The position numbers and the translations under genes were made by a program. Positions 35,001 to 50,000 of a stretch of DNA of 64,000 bases are shown here, piece by piece. The stretch spans positions 496,001 through 560,000 of the forward strand of contig JBAIAA010000659.1 of assembly GCA_037893245.1 (NCBI GenBank). Direction: 5' to 3'. Source of the stretch: Crossaster papposus (lineage: Eukaryota; Echinodermata; Asteroidea; Velatida; Solasteridae). How positions within the stretch are numbered: position 1 is the first letter of the stretch; each line of letters begins with the position of its first letter. Below the pieces are notes generated by a model, which did not search any database, was not told where the DNA came from, and was given only the letters and a program-made list of their open reading frames with translations.

Positions 35001-38000
35001 TGCGCCTAGCAGGCATCACTTTGTACATCGAGCCAGCGCTCTAGTAATTAAATATACCTCTATGCCTTTTCCACACACCTGTGATTTTCAAATCAGAAAT
35101 GCATAGTGTTGCACTCCTGATCACAGCTTCCATCTTGTTTTCTTTTTTTTATAAACCCTTTTGCTTCATGGCCCACAAAAAGCTCTAATGGCGAACTAAT
35201 CGTGATTTGATCGCCTGGGCAATGTTAAACTACATGTACACATACTTGTACATGTACATGTACACTTGTATACTGTACACACTGTATTTACTGACCCGAT
35301 GCATCCTAGTTTGTACTATCTTACTAAAATTTCAAAAGTATCTGTCTGTTTGTGTGTGTTTCTGCCCGTAATTTAAATATCTCCAGAATATTTCATAGAG
35401 CTGCTAAGCAAAAAAAATTGCTTAGCTCAAAAAGTCTTGCTCATTAAAAACAGGTTACCAGCCAAAATTATCTGTGTTTTTCATGCTAAGCAAAAAAACA
35501 GCTGTTTATCAATCCAGAACAATAAAGATCACGTGAAAATTTGGTCTGTAACCTTGTTTTTGCCAAGGACAAATTGTCATGCTAAGCAAATGTTTGTGCT
35601 TAGCAGCTCTATGAAATTGGCCCCAGGTGTATTGCTCAGGACCCAAGAATGTGCAGGGCCAAGTTTGAAGTTGTCGGGATGAGCGGTTCTCACAAAATTC
35701 CAAAAAGCAGTATTACCCCACTGGCAAACATGGCAGTACAATAACAACCATGGTCTATTGCACATTTTAAACGTGCACTGCAGTATTACAGTACCTTCAC
35801 ACGGGTATAGACCGTCACGCATATAGACCGTCACGCATGCAATGGGGCGTGATCTAATATGCAAATTAGATGCATTCATTATCAGTGTTACCAAAATAGC
35901 TCATCCCACGTACCCATTATGATCAAGATGAATGACTTCCCTAGTATTTCCTGTCCCAGGAAAGTGGCAGGTGCAATTACATTAGTGAAAAGAATATCCA
36001 GTCTCCGTTCATCAACACTACTTGTGCCTGATGTAGACGTAGATGGTGCTTTTTGTATTACTTTGTAGAGCCCCAGTTGGTATTTAACACTGAGTACATC
36101 TTCTTCCTCTTGTACATGACGTTATGGGGACATTCCATATGTGACCCGCTCCATCGTAATCAGGAATAAGTCGCTGAGGCCGTTTTACGCAATCGGCCAT
36201 TAAAGTATTATTATTATTATTCATGGTTTATTATAATTCAACTTGGTTGCCAAAAGCAAAATTACATTGAATTCACAAAAAGTATTACACATTATAGTAT
36301 AAAATAAAATTCATAAAAAGTTAACAATATTGAACATTAAAATAATCTTTAGACAGATTAAAAAAGGTTACTCAGATTTACAAATTACAACCCAAATGAG
36401 ATGTTATAATTACAATTAGGCATTCTATGGTGCGACAGTATAAACAATCTACCCAAACGGTGACGTCTGCAAATAAGGGTTAAAGACAGCTTTCATTTAG
36501 TAGTTTTACCATGTAAGGAATTGCACTGTTAGCCTGTCTCTGGGTGCGTACTTTTGGAATGGACAACAAATTTGAGTTTCTTAGACAGTGGCTATTACTT
36601 TCTCCTCTGGTTTTTGGAAGCCAATTCCGAAATTTATTGCAACTCATCAAAGACTTAGCAAATTTAAGGCAAATGTCATAGCGGCGTTGTTTCAAGTCCT
36701 TTATTTTACACACCTGCAGGGCATGGTGATATGACATGTAATCATTACCTAAGATAATTCGACAGGCTCGTCTTTGTATGCATTCCAAAGAGTTATGTTG
36801 TTTAATAGTAAGACCTGGGTGCCAGACAGGGACAGCATATTCTAGCAATGGTCGAATGAAACCAACATAAATGGTGATGAGGTCTTTGATCGGAAGACCA
36901 AATCTTCTGAGGGTGGTTAGCATAAATAACCGTCCACTTGCTTTACGTATAATGTCATTAATATGTATATCCCATTTAAGATTATTGGTCACTTTAATGC
37001 CAAGTATTTTGAGAATACCACTAGTATGAATTTGTTGGCCAGAGAGTTGTAATGGAACAAAGGGAGTAGGATTCTTAGCAAAGGTGATATCCATAGAAGA
37101 ACACTTTGCTGGGTTTATTAGCATATTATTTTCTGCCGCCCATAAATCAAATCGGTCAAGAACCTGTTGCATATTGCTATTTCCATTAAAAGTTGTGTTC
37201 TCGATCAAAGTTAGATCATCTACGTACTTAAGGGTGTGATTGCAACTCTCACTTGGCACTGCTGCATCGTTTATCATAGTGAGAAAAACTGCAAGGCCTG
37301 TAAGAGTTCCTTGGGGGACGCCAGCTTGAAGGGTTGACCAACTTGAGAAGGAATCCTGATATCTAACGCATTGAAGTCTGTGCGAGAGGAAGTCGGCGAT
37401 CCATGGGACAATACATGGCCGAGCCCCTATGTCCAGTAATTTGGTGATTGCTATATTATGGTCCACACGATCGAAAGCTTTACTGAAATCAGTCAGGGGG
37501 GAGTCAGGTTGGCGTAGCGGTTCTTTCCTCGCCTTCCACCACTATGACCTGGGTTCGAACCCCGCCTGGGCCAATATGTGGATTGGGTTTTCAGTCCCTG
37601 CCTGACTCCGTGGGTTTTCCCCAGGATATTCTTCTGGGGTTTTCCTCCCACCTCTAAAACTGTACCTTCTTCTCATTGTCTTCTCTCAACTGAGGGCCCC
37701 AAATGATCAGCTTCTGCTGGATGGGTTACCCTCAATAAAGATGGTTGTAAATAAATAAATAAAAAGCTTTACTAAAATCAGTGACAACTATACGTGTAAG
37801 ACTTTTTGGTTTATCTGCATGTTGAAATGCATTGTTCAGGAGTTTAACCAGGTAGTGGGTAGTTGAATGACCTTTCCTGGATCCGTATTGATTATGGTCA
37901 ATGTGAGATTCAATGTCCTCCATGAGCCATCCAATGACGAATGATTCCGCAACTTTGGCAAAATGATCGGTTAATGAAATAGGTCTGAGTTGATTCCACG

Positions 38001-41000
38001 TAGGGGGATTGGATTTAGGTACTGGAACGACAACTGCTTTCTTCCACTGAGGAGGAACAACTGATTGCTCAAGTGATGCATTGAGAATGTCCGTCAGGGG
38101 CAAGCTTAATTCACAAGCAAACTCTCGTATTATCTTCGCATGGGTGAAAATTGTGACCAAGTCGATTTTCTGAGCATTGTATTTTTAGGAAGTGCAGTTA
38201 TCACAGATTATTGTCGTTAATGTCTTGTATGTAAAAACAATCAATAAAGATGAAAATAAAGAGGATTTGTGTGCACTGTCCGTATGATTTTGGTCGATTT
38301 TGTTTATTTCAAAGCTGTTTTTCTCGGAATGTGGATTTGGCAAATAACTAGACACTTGCCATCTTTTTCAGATCATAACTCGTTAACCGAAACAGATACA
38401 CACTTGTGATGGGTATCATTAGAAAGCTTATGAAATTCCCTTTCTCACCATGTGCATATCTCAAAAAGTCATTTCGAGACTTATTCCTGATTTCGATGGA
38501 GCGGGTCACAAATGGTTTGTGAGCTTAAGGAAAATCTCTCTGATACTCAAACCCTAAAAACTCTCTGATACTCAAACCCTAAAAACTCTCTCGACACAAC
38601 ATTTATAATATCGCCCTAACATGTCTACTATATTTCCTTTCATTATACCCTAACCCAAAACCACCTCTAGACCCCTTTACTCGAGACCAAAAATGTTATG
38701 GAGACAGGAAATATCCCCACAACTCGGTCAGCTTTTGTCAAACAAAAGAATGCCTACCCACACACATCTCTTGACATACTTACAGGGTACCAGTACATGT
38801 ACCGGTACATGGCATGTACCCCTATATTTAGAGAATAACAGTGTGAGGACCCGGTCTTCACTGCGGGATAATGACTGGGTTGTTGGATGGCTGCTCTTAA
38901 CCCGGTCATTATCACGCAGTGGAGACTGGGTCCTCGCACTGCTAATCACTTTAATAAATATATCTTTTTAACCAGTTCGCGCTGGGATTATTTTAAATGA
39001 AACTCGATCTGAGGCGGTTTCAGGCCAATGGTACCCGGAAGCACACCCACGCATTTCCGGCCTTGTTCGCTGCTGACGGACATTTTCGGCCTTGTTCGCT
39101 GCTGACGGACATTTCCGGCCTTGCTCGTGACGTGTTTATGCGTCATCCGTTTTGAATCTGGAGAAAACTTTGCGTGTATACGTCCTCCGGTGCGAACTGG
39201 TTAATGATGTGCATCGAGTTAGGTTGGTAAGGCCAAACCGACTTGAAACATGACAAATAACAACCAAATCCTAACCGAAACTGATCTGAACTCTCCAAAC
39301 CGACCTTGTCCCGGTAAAACAAATCAAGGAAAACTGACCTGAACATACGAAAACCAAACAGAACCTGACAAAAAATCTGAATATCTGGCTTGGGCAATAT
39401 GTCATATTTTTCACAAATGTTTGTGCCAGTAATTACCCACATTACCCACATTGAAAACCTGAAGTTGGGCTCTGTGTTACGGGTCCTGACGACAGCAGAG
39501 TATTCTGTCCGAAACGTTGAGTTTCCTCCAGTTTTTTCAGAGCCACACATCTAACTAAAAACTGTTTCAGATTATTTTGGTTTATTTCGGGGTTTTCAGA
39601 AGATGTCCTAATTGACTCGACCCGACCCAAAAATTGCAAGCGCAAAACCGAAAACTCGTTTAACTGACCTGTCCGAAGTTTTACAATCATGGATGCCGAA
39701 AAAATCACGAAAAACAGCATTTGTTTTCAACCGGCGTCGGGCAGTTGTTCTTACCGGTATGTTATTATTGTTTTTTCGCGATCGCCGGAATAATTACAGG
39801 ATATGTAGCGCAATAATTTTGCTGGATGCCTAGAATCATTATTTACTTTCAAATAGTAAGATATTTCCTAATAATTCGGTAGTAAATCTTTTCAATTTCT
39901 GCAAATGGTGTATCCTACCTTTAAGTGATAAAGACAAAATGCTTGTTTTTTGTTCATAAAGAATTGTTTGATAATGGGTATACATCATGTGGGTAGGCAC
40001 TCACCGCGTTAGGGGGACAGGCTCTTTTGTTTGGAAAAGACAGACCGAGTAGTGGGGACATTTTCGAGTCCCCATAGCGCGTTGGGTGTTCAGTACGAGT
40101 AGTGGGGACATTTTCGAGTCCCCATAGCGCGTTGGGTGTTCAGTAAAGGTAGAACAAGGTAAAATCGAGTTAGGGTATAATGAAAGAAAATGAAGAAGAG
40201 GACAAATTAGGGTGATCCTGAAAATTTTTAGAATTTTAGAGTGTTCCGAGTTTGAGATTAGAGAGATTTCAGTTTACACACAAACCCTATGGGTTGTCCC
40301 CATAACACTATGTACAAAGAATAGGTGTACTTGCATGTTTTTCATTGTTGAGATGGTGTTGATAGCCTTCAAAAGCTCAATCCTTTGGCAACAATGAAGC
40401 TGTCAAACTACGCACACCTCAAGCAATGAAGCGAAGCAAGTTTTAGCCTAGTGATAGCCTTTTAATGAGATTAGCAACAGTAGCAATCAATTCTAATCTA
40501 ATTTCCAGGCTAGCAAATTATTTGGAGCCTTTTCCCCCCCAGTCCTTGAATTGAAAAAAAACTGTTGTCCAGTATTAAACAAGAATAGTTCTGGTTTTGA
40601 GATCAACAGAGTTGCAAAAAGGTTTGCTTTTATTTATTTTTGCGGTGGGGGACAAACATGTCTAGAGGGCACAATTTATTACAATGGTGATAAAGGTCGT
40701 GCTGAGTTTATGCCTCCATGGTTTATGCAAGGTGCAGTTATAATTCCTGAATGACAGTGCTTGTAAACTTTTTAGGGGGGGTGGGGGGTGAGGGGTTGCT
40801 GGTTGCTGGTAGTCTCTTTTTATTGGTCCACTGCCAGACAAGTATCAGCTTTTTGACACCTGACTGATGAATATTCATATCTACCGGTAGTTGTCGAATC
40901 ATCAGGAGTTAGAAACAAGCACATATTTGTGGAAGAGCCATGTGGTTGGTCAGTAAATTGCCAAAATCATGTCTCCTCTCCACGCAGTGTATAAAGACAG

Positions 41001-44000
41001 CCAGAAAGTACTCGTTTCCTGAGGGAATGCCTGTTTTATGAGACCTCTGTTGCAGTGTGGATTTCAGACCAAGTCTGGGAAAGTTAATACCTGTAGCTTT
41101 CTTAAATGGTGGTAAAACTTATTGTTTTATGTACCAAGAAGTTCCCGGATGCTGAACAAGGCTCATGATCATGATGTAGGTTGTAACAGTCTGCGAACTA
41201 GTTAATAAAATGGTCATGCTCAGTTGAAGGGCTCAGACGAAACCCGTTCATCAAGTTTGGAAGTCCTGCACCATGTCCTGTCCTTTCTTCTCTCACATTT
41301 TGTTACCGTCCACCAGATACCGGTACTCCTTTTCAATTTCTATTGTCTGAATAGTTTTGAAAACTGTTTGGAGTGGTTCTGCCTCTGGGTTCAGGAATTT
41401 AGTTTGTTCATGGGACAGAGAATTCTGATTGTTGCATCGTGGGGCCAGTGGACCAGAACTGCACTATGCCCTACATACTGACTGAGGAAGGCCCTTACTA
41501 TTGGCTCACCTCCACAGAAATCATGTAAGTTTGGCTGATTTGTGTGTACATGCGATAAAAAAGTTTACTGTGTTGGGGATGTCTGCTCATTGTCATGTAC
41601 AAGTCTACTGTCTACATCTAAGAAAACTTACAACTTTCAAGTAGTTGTATTGTGAAAAGACCTTTAATCATTTTGCTATGTATACTATGTACAAGTACGT
41701 ACATGTAGGATACCATGCAGGCCTTGCGCTAACTTTTTTTCCTGGATAGCCCACTGGGCTAGCAAACTGCAGATTTTACTAGCCCGTTTACATTTTCGCT
41801 AGCCCGTATGTACAATGCACAAAACTATTCGTTCGGCGCGGGCACGTACACGTACCGGCGCGGTACGTACAATAATGTACATGTACAGTGTACATCCGTA
41901 GTAATGTACACAGAGGGCGCTGTTCTGAACAGACTCTTTATCAGGCGCTACTACTAGTACTAGTGACACGGCAGCACGCTCATGTACTATACAGCAACGC
42001 AGTGGGCCGTTATGCTAAGAAAGGCTGAACGATGTGAAAGAGAATAGTGCACATATGTGCGGTACCCTGCGCCGTAGTTTATACTATACTAATCTTACTG
42101 AAGCCCACCAGTCTACTCTATTCGTGAGATCGCAATGCACTGCATGCACGCGTGGATCGAGCGCTCCCAGGCTATCGATAATCATGCCGAAAAACACAAA
42201 CAAAAGACAGTTTATACTCGGTTTATCTTGATCCGATATTTATTTAATACACAAAAAAACAATACAAATTTTAACATGTATTTTGATCTAAACATTTACA
42301 GGTACATGTAGGTTACTGAATTTTTCACTAGCCCACCGGGCAACCAAGGAAGTGGGTCTGGTTAGCCCGGAGCTGTTTTCGCTAGACTTTGTACGCCGGG
42401 CTAGTAATATTTCGAGGCCTGCCATGCTGGCATACCCAATTTTTACAGTGTTTCCCCATAGAATCCTCAAAACCCATCACCTCAAAATCCATTTTGCAGT
42501 ACTGCACATTCGCGCAGTACTGCTAGGCTTAAAATCCTGAATACATCATATTCCCCCAGTTTGTTCAAATATGGAGCCTAACTCCTCCAAAACAGTGGAT
42601 TAATTTTGATGGATTCAGCTACATATATACGTTAAAGGTAGGATACACCATTTGCAGATATCAAAAAACTTTACTACCGAAATATTAGGAAATATCTTAC
42701 TTTTTTGAAAGTAAATAATGATTCTAGACATTCAGCAAAATGATAGCAGTAGATATCTTGTAATTGTTCAAAAAAATTAAAAAAATTACGATCACCAGAC
42801 GACAATCGCGATAAAAACAAGAACTACAAGAACAACTGACCGACGCCTGTTAAAAACGAACTTTTTTATTTCGTCTTTTTTCGGCATCCATGATTGTAAA
42901 ACTTCAGACAGGTCCGTTATTATTTACTATAAAAATACAACCATCCAAATTCACCCATTCCTGATAATTTAAGCAATTACCAATGGTGTATCCTCCCTTT
43001 AACCTTCAAGAATTTACCAAAATCCTTATCAAACAAGCAGGGAATTCAACAAATTGAGGCTGTATGGTGAAATTTTGAAAATGAGATGGTTGATTTTGCC
43101 TGATGCATTGTGTCAAGGTTACAGCTGTACCTTGTGTTGTTTGTGCTTAGTGTGCATAAATTTAGGCCTAGATAATAAATTCTCCCCACTGCTTCTGAAT
43201 ATCACATGCACTGCCTCAACATTATCAACAGTTATTGATTGTTGGAGGATTTTGCAGCAGGATTGAGGTACAGTACATGTACATGGGTTGGTCATCTCTG
43301 TCATTTTACACGTAGACAGTTGGAGAAAAAAGTCCAGGGGTTAGGGTTAAACAATGGCAGATGAGGTGTAAGTTAAAAGGTAAGATGTATACACCATTTG
43401 CAGATAACGAATTATTGAGAAAAATCTGACTTATTTTAAAGTAAATAATGATTGTAGGCATCCAGCAAAGTGATTGCGCTAGATTCTGTAATTGTTCCGA
43501 AAAATTAAATTTTATAAAAAAATAAAAAGTGTATCCTACTACTACCCTTATTCTGCCAGATCCAGCACAGTGCATCTGTGGTGACTGCTTGACCTTGCTG
43601 GGCTCTGCACACAAGTCAATGTGACAAAGTATGCAATCTGTTGCTCTGGCAGGGTTTCTAGCCGGGTTTCTAGCCAAAATACCCTGGAGGGTTAGGGTTA
43701 AAATTTGAAGAAGGAATAAGCAAGGGCAAGTTTTGTCTGGATTTTCCAGGACCTTACGATTTTAGGGTTTCTTTGCCCAGCACTTTAAAACATCTATTGC
43801 AGAAGCAGAAGGTTCCCAGGACACAAAGAATTGATAACCAGTGTTTTTCCTCCCTCCAAGTTGAAGTTCTTGCAGTAACCCAAGATCAACAGTGTAGTTT
43901 ATTCAGTGGTTTCTCTGTTGCAAATATTTATCTTTGGTTGCAACATTAATAAAATCAGTGAACAGAAGATTTGGACAAGCGAATGGGTCCTGTCAGTTTG

Positions 44001-47000
44001 TGTTGACACCAAACTTACTTAGCACATGGTTCAAGAGAGGTCACCCAGGTTTTTTTTAAGGGACTCCCTGCACAAGAGGAGAGCCACAATTTACACCATA
44101 TCATCATTTGTCAGTGGAACTAGAATTATTTTTTTCAAAGTTGTTGGATTTAGTACCTGGTGCTGGAGTCAGGGTTCTAGCCACAGTGGGCGGCGCCGGG
44201 CGGTACCGCCCGGCACTGCAAATTTCCGCCCGGCTCTTGGGTTCAAATTGGCTGTGCCGCCCGGCACAAAAAAAAGAGAGGAGATACGAAGTCACGTTAA
44301 TCATGTTCATGTAGTAATTTATTTTATTAACTCATCTAGACTTTCACAGAAACATGCGAAAATGAACTGGACCCCCAGCCGTGAGGCGCGAGAGCTCCGC
44401 TCGCTGCGCTCGCAACGCTTCGCAATCTGATAATTTACCCGGCACTAAAAAGGTCCTAGCTAGAACCCTGCCTGGAGTGTTTTGTATATGTTTTGTATAC
44501 GAGTCCTTTTTTTTTCTTCATGGAAACCCATTTGGACCATATTTTTTTAACATAATTTTTTTGGTGGATTTGGAGAGATTGGTCCTGCAGGTCCAAAGTG
44601 AATACATTTTGATTGGTTATGATGGACTTGGGCCAGGAGGCCTGAATCACTGCTGGGGGAATCAGATTCACAAGCAAAGTGAGTGATGGATTTTGGCGGA
44701 GTTGGTCCATTACTTAGTAAAAGGCAGCAGGTAGTTTAATAGGGTTAAAGAAATGCTGTAACTGTATTTGTTTCTAATTATTAAAGATTTCATTAACATA
44801 AATACCATTTAAAATGTCTTTACATAGCTTGACATACCGTAGTTGGGGGGGGGGGGGGGGGGGGGGGGGGTGTTATTGGAATCCTGAAAGTGAAAGAAGG
44901 GGAGGGGGTACAAGAGAGGGGTGGGGGGACAAGAGAGGGGGGGGGGGGACAAGGGGGTACATGTAGGCCATACATACGGTTAAGTTCGGCCAACCCATTT
45001 TCACACCATTGTACATGTACAGGCGAGTGTTATTAACCAGTTCGCGCCGGGATTATTTTAACAACGCCGAGCCGACGGGCGGGATTATTTTTACTGAAAC
45101 TGGATCCGAAGCGTGTTCAGGCTGATAGTGCCGGGAAGCACACCCACGCATTAACGGCCTTGCGCGCTGCTGACATACATTTCCAAACTTGAACTTGGCG
45201 TGTTTATGCGTCATCCGTTTTGAATTTTTGAAATTTTTTGCGTTTATATACGTCATCCGGCGCGAACTGGTTAATAAAATATTTTTTTTTTTCAGTTAAT
45301 GAAACCATGGATTCCCTAAAAGTGCCCTATGCACTAGGTAGTTCGCAAGCCTGAAGAAACCGGTACAGATAAAAGACAATGAGAAAAATATCCCAGAAGA
45401 ATATCCTGGGGGGGAAACCCTTGAATCAGGCACGGACTGAAAACTGAATCCACATATTGGCCCAGGCGGGGTTTGAACCCGGGTCACAACACTTGGTGGA
45501 AGGCGAGGAAAGAACCGCTATGCCAACCTGACTCCCCCTAGTGTATACGATACACCTTGCCTAGCCATGGTTGATGAGACCAAGTTATGCAAACAGTGTA
45601 CCTGTGTTGATCTCACTAGGGGCAGGCAAGACGGACGGCGTGAAAAGGCCTTTGGATGCAAATGGTGTTGTACAAGTTCAGTCCAGGTACATTGTGTAAT
45701 TTAAGCCAGTCTGGAAACACCAAGTGACCGTGTATGGAATACTGGCTGAGGGCCGCTGGGACGTGATAATTGGGAAACGTGAGAGTATCACTATCACAGG
45801 TCTAAGGGTTCAGTTCATAACCTGTAAAGAGGGAACTCTGTTCGTTCTCTTGTTAGTATCTCCATGTAAAGGTACACTACGTCTACGTAAATGTAGCTCC
45901 TTCAGCTGTTTTACTAGGAAACATTTTGGCTCTGCTTACCATTAGCAAAAAATCTCTGCTTTGCAGAAGAAAATTATATGCATACGGTAAGCGTATTTCA
46001 GAAGTTAGCAAGGAATTTTGGTTTCCGCGCATGTCCACATTGCACATCCTGTTAAAATAATAGATTCTGAAGTTTACTTTTTTTAAATGTCACTGATGAA
46101 TACGGTACCTGCACAGTTTACCAAACTTTTTGTTCTGGTACAGAATTTTTTTAAATTACTGATTTTAACCCTTTTCTTTCTCTGGGTGACAGTTGTCGAC
46201 AAGAAAATCCCCCCCCCCCCCCCCCCCCCTCACCTCTACGTCAGTCAATAAAGTGGTAAACACTGGTGTCGCATACAATTTGGTCTGCTATGAAATCTGG
46301 TCCCTTTTGCCCTTTTATTGGTTGAAACTTCACGGCATGCGTAATATATCGTACATTACTACCATTGATTCCATTTCATAGTACTACCGGTACATGTACT
46401 TACCGGTACATTGTACGGTACATGTACGTGTAGATTTACACTACACCTGCACCACATTGCGCTATACATGTAGGAATACCCATGTCAATCTATAAGAAGA
46501 TTTTTAGTAGAACCACTCGAGGCATATACCGTAAAAACAAAATATGACTAATAAATGAACCTTGCATTCGGCTAAATGTCATTATCACTGTCCAAGCCCT
46601 GAGCTGGTATGGATGCTGATCAAAACCTGTCATGTGACTTCTGCCTAAAGCCAATCGGAGGCTGTCGTTTCATTATGTATTTCACCCAGTGGGGTCGTCT
46701 GGTGACTTCATGTCAGAGAACTACCGTAGTCAAAATGGTCGTTTTTCAAAACAAGGTGAGCTGGTTGGATGACAGACATCACTTCTATTAGGTGCATGGT
46801 GGGGGTCTTTCTCTTAATATCCCCCTTGGGTTGACCCAATTGCTCAACTGACATATTTCTCTGACAGTAATCGTACATTTCAGCATCATTCCGGAGCCTG
46901 AACTTTCTCAACCCGTTTTCTGGGAAGAAGTGGGTTGACCCCAACTTACATTTTACATGTAGTTCGAACAACTGGAAAGGATTTGAGTAAAAATTCCACC

Positions 47001-50000
47001 CCTGGATCACTTTTTAGAATAAGGTTGCGGGTCGAGACTGGTATGGGACCCTTTGAACGCCCTGATGACTGGATCGCAGTGTTCCTGGTTGTACAGTTTT
47101 GGAAATGTTTTTGGAAACTCTTTCGGCCCAAAATGCCTGTTGGGAGATTGTGCCTCTTCAAGACTTGCAGGTACGGTACATACATGTGTAGATTTATTGT
47201 GAGGCGTTCTGGCAAAATGAGGCATAACTGGCAGACGTCTGCATGTGTTAAGAAAGAAAATAAGATTCTCTTTAAAGTACTGTTCGTTGCACTTTAATCA
47301 GGCATTCCGTTGACGAGTTATGCCTGTTTAAAGTTTGTATTTTGGAAATGTCGAACAGTAACGGGGAAAAAACCTGAGTAGTTCTGTATGTCTATATTTG
47401 ATTTTGATATTGTATATTTTATTCCACAATAGACATACAGACAAATTCTATTATTTTTTTTTGCTTGTGTGAATAGATATAAAAATTGTAAAAATTGGTT
47501 TCCCACTTCAACACAAAGGGATTTACGCAGTACAAATGCAGTAGATATGTACCGGTACATGTACATGAACATGGGTGCACATGCAAAACGCACAGTAATG
47601 TACATGTATAATGTGGGTCAATGACATTTCAGTAGTGTTTTTTTATAAGGGATCATATTTACAGTGTGTACATATTAGAGTACATATTCATTATAAACAT
47701 GAGTGTCTTGAGAGGATTGTGAACAAACAAAAGTTGAACCTACATGTACATGTAGGTCCCAACGCAACATGTGAGACATATTTTTGGTGTTGAAAGCGAT
47801 TGAAAGTTGAAAGCGAGTTGAAAGCGATTATTCTACAGTACATTTGTACTTGTCCACTTGTCCGCTGTTTGCTCAAGATTAAATATCTGATGTGACTGGC
47901 AAAACCCATTGTTGAGACTCGAACACTAGTGATTCAACAGCTCCAACAATGGGACAGGCGATAGGGATGGTATGGGGTTCCCACCAACGGTTAGATAGTA
48001 CATGTAGATACAACGTTTTACTCGTCATCTGTCCATGAACATGAAGTAAAATACACATACATCTGTTTGTCTGCATGGTCCATTGCATCTATTATGTATT
48101 TGGTCCACACATGGAGCAAGGGTTATGTACATTTTCTGGGAATTTGGTTTTTATCCTGATTCGTGATAGAGCGCTTTGATGTACACGTGTTTGTGAAAAT
48201 CTTATCGTTTGCATTGAGTCAGTCCGGAGGTTGGGTTAAAATTGAAGACCTGTACATGTACGTTTGATTAGGGTTTGGTCATCAGCAAGCACATGTACAA
48301 TGTATGTAATCATTTCAGCCAAGGTGTTGGGAACAGGACATGAATGATGTATGGATTTTGTGTTATAGGGTGAGTAAAACACTGAACATTCATGTAGGCT
48401 TTTTAGTATTCTTATACTTTTCCTATCTTGCTCCTTAAGTTTTATTACTTTTTTTTCCTTTGAAATTCTAACCCTTTTCTATTTTGCCTGCCTTTTTGTC
48501 CCACAGTCTAAAAACATATAATCACATTGGATATTTGTCATAATATACCCGGTACATGTTACACACTGTTCACACAATTAATGGCTTCGGTGCACAGATC
48601 CACAAATTTGTATCCTTGTGGAGACATCTCTTTGTTTTCTTGTTTCTAAATTCTATAACCTGAGGAGACTTAAACACATTGGGGACAATGGAAGTCGAAA
48701 GGTTTCCACATAGTCATTTATACAGATGAATACGTAGGTCTCCACAAGAAATTTCATGAAATAGATTTTTGCAATTTTACTTAAATTACTCAAAAATTAG
48801 GATATATGGGTTAGGGTTAGTGGGTAGGCATACATACGTACACCGAGTTGTGGGAAATTTTGTGTGGGTCTCGAGTAAAGGGTTCTAGAGGTAAAATTGG
48901 GTTAGGGTATAATGAGAAAAAAATGAAGACAAAATAGGGTGATTTTAAACAATTTAGGTGGAAAGATTTTTTAGAGTTTTAGTTTAGAGAGATTGTCATT
49001 AAGCACACGAACCCTATACAATGTCCCCCCTGATGTCATGTACTAAAAGAATGTGTGTTTAGGTTAGGGTATAATATAGTGTATATTGGATCAAAATTTC
49101 AACCCAGGAAATTGATTGTGGTTGAAATATAGGAGCATTTTGAAAAACAAGCTCGACATTCTAACCATTTTGTACACGAGCTGTTCCGGTACATACATGT
49201 AAGGTGTTAACAACCTTGTTGTGTACACATTGCTATACATGTATCTCTTGAATTTACAGCATGTTCTTGTTGCTAAGCTTACAGCTATAAATCGGTTAGG
49301 ATTATAATTGTAATTGATAGAGTGTGCGCATAAGTGTTACCGGTAACACATCGCAGATACCATGTACTGTAAGTCTCACTAGCTCACATTCACTTTTTCT
49401 GTGTGTCTTGGTACCAAACACTGACTAGTCTAGTTACAGACTCCCGTGTTTGAATTTACTAAACTGTTTGATTGATTGAACGGAAGCCTAGGTAAACAAA
49501 TAAAATGTTATAATACATACTGTACTAAATCATAAATTTGCAGTATTTTCGATATGTTGTAAATGGAAATGATTTAATTTTATTATTCTTTTACAATACC
49601 CATTTATCTTCCTTGACCATTCATGATGCAAATAAAATGCATAAAATATTATCCTTGACACATTGAAGAGATAGTCACGGTACCCAGATGTAGTGTATTC
49701 TTATAGAATCTGGCAGGATTTTGAGGTCAACTTACACCTGCTCTATTGAATACTGGGTACATACAGTACATGTGGAGGGCCTGTTAGAGTAACTTGCAAC
49801 TAACTGAACTTTAGGCTCATAACAAAGGAATAGCAATATGTGTGGGATATGAATAAATGGAGTGGAATCGGGTATTATCTGATCTGAAAAGAAAGATACA
49901 CATGTACATAATAACAGGAAGTGGTTTTTCATAGAAAAAGGAAAACCCAAAGGACTTTAGGACTTTTGTTGTCTGTGTTTGAGTCATCAAGTTACAATGT

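Larger units (their letters stand above)
36141..38510. mobile_element. MITE with TGTGACCCGCTCCATCG termini, interrupted by a LINE
   Basis: GTGACCCGCTCCATCGTAAT then CAGGAATAAGTC at the left is inverted at 38480-38510 (GACTTATTCCTGATTTCGAT, GGAGCGGGTCACA). All but about 65 bases of the left side and about 330 of the right is the LINE insertion. Confidence 0.85.

Noticed and set aside
40551-40754. 67-residue frame with Gly-rich middle
   Set aside because: No splice signals, homology or codon pattern; AT-rich intron background.
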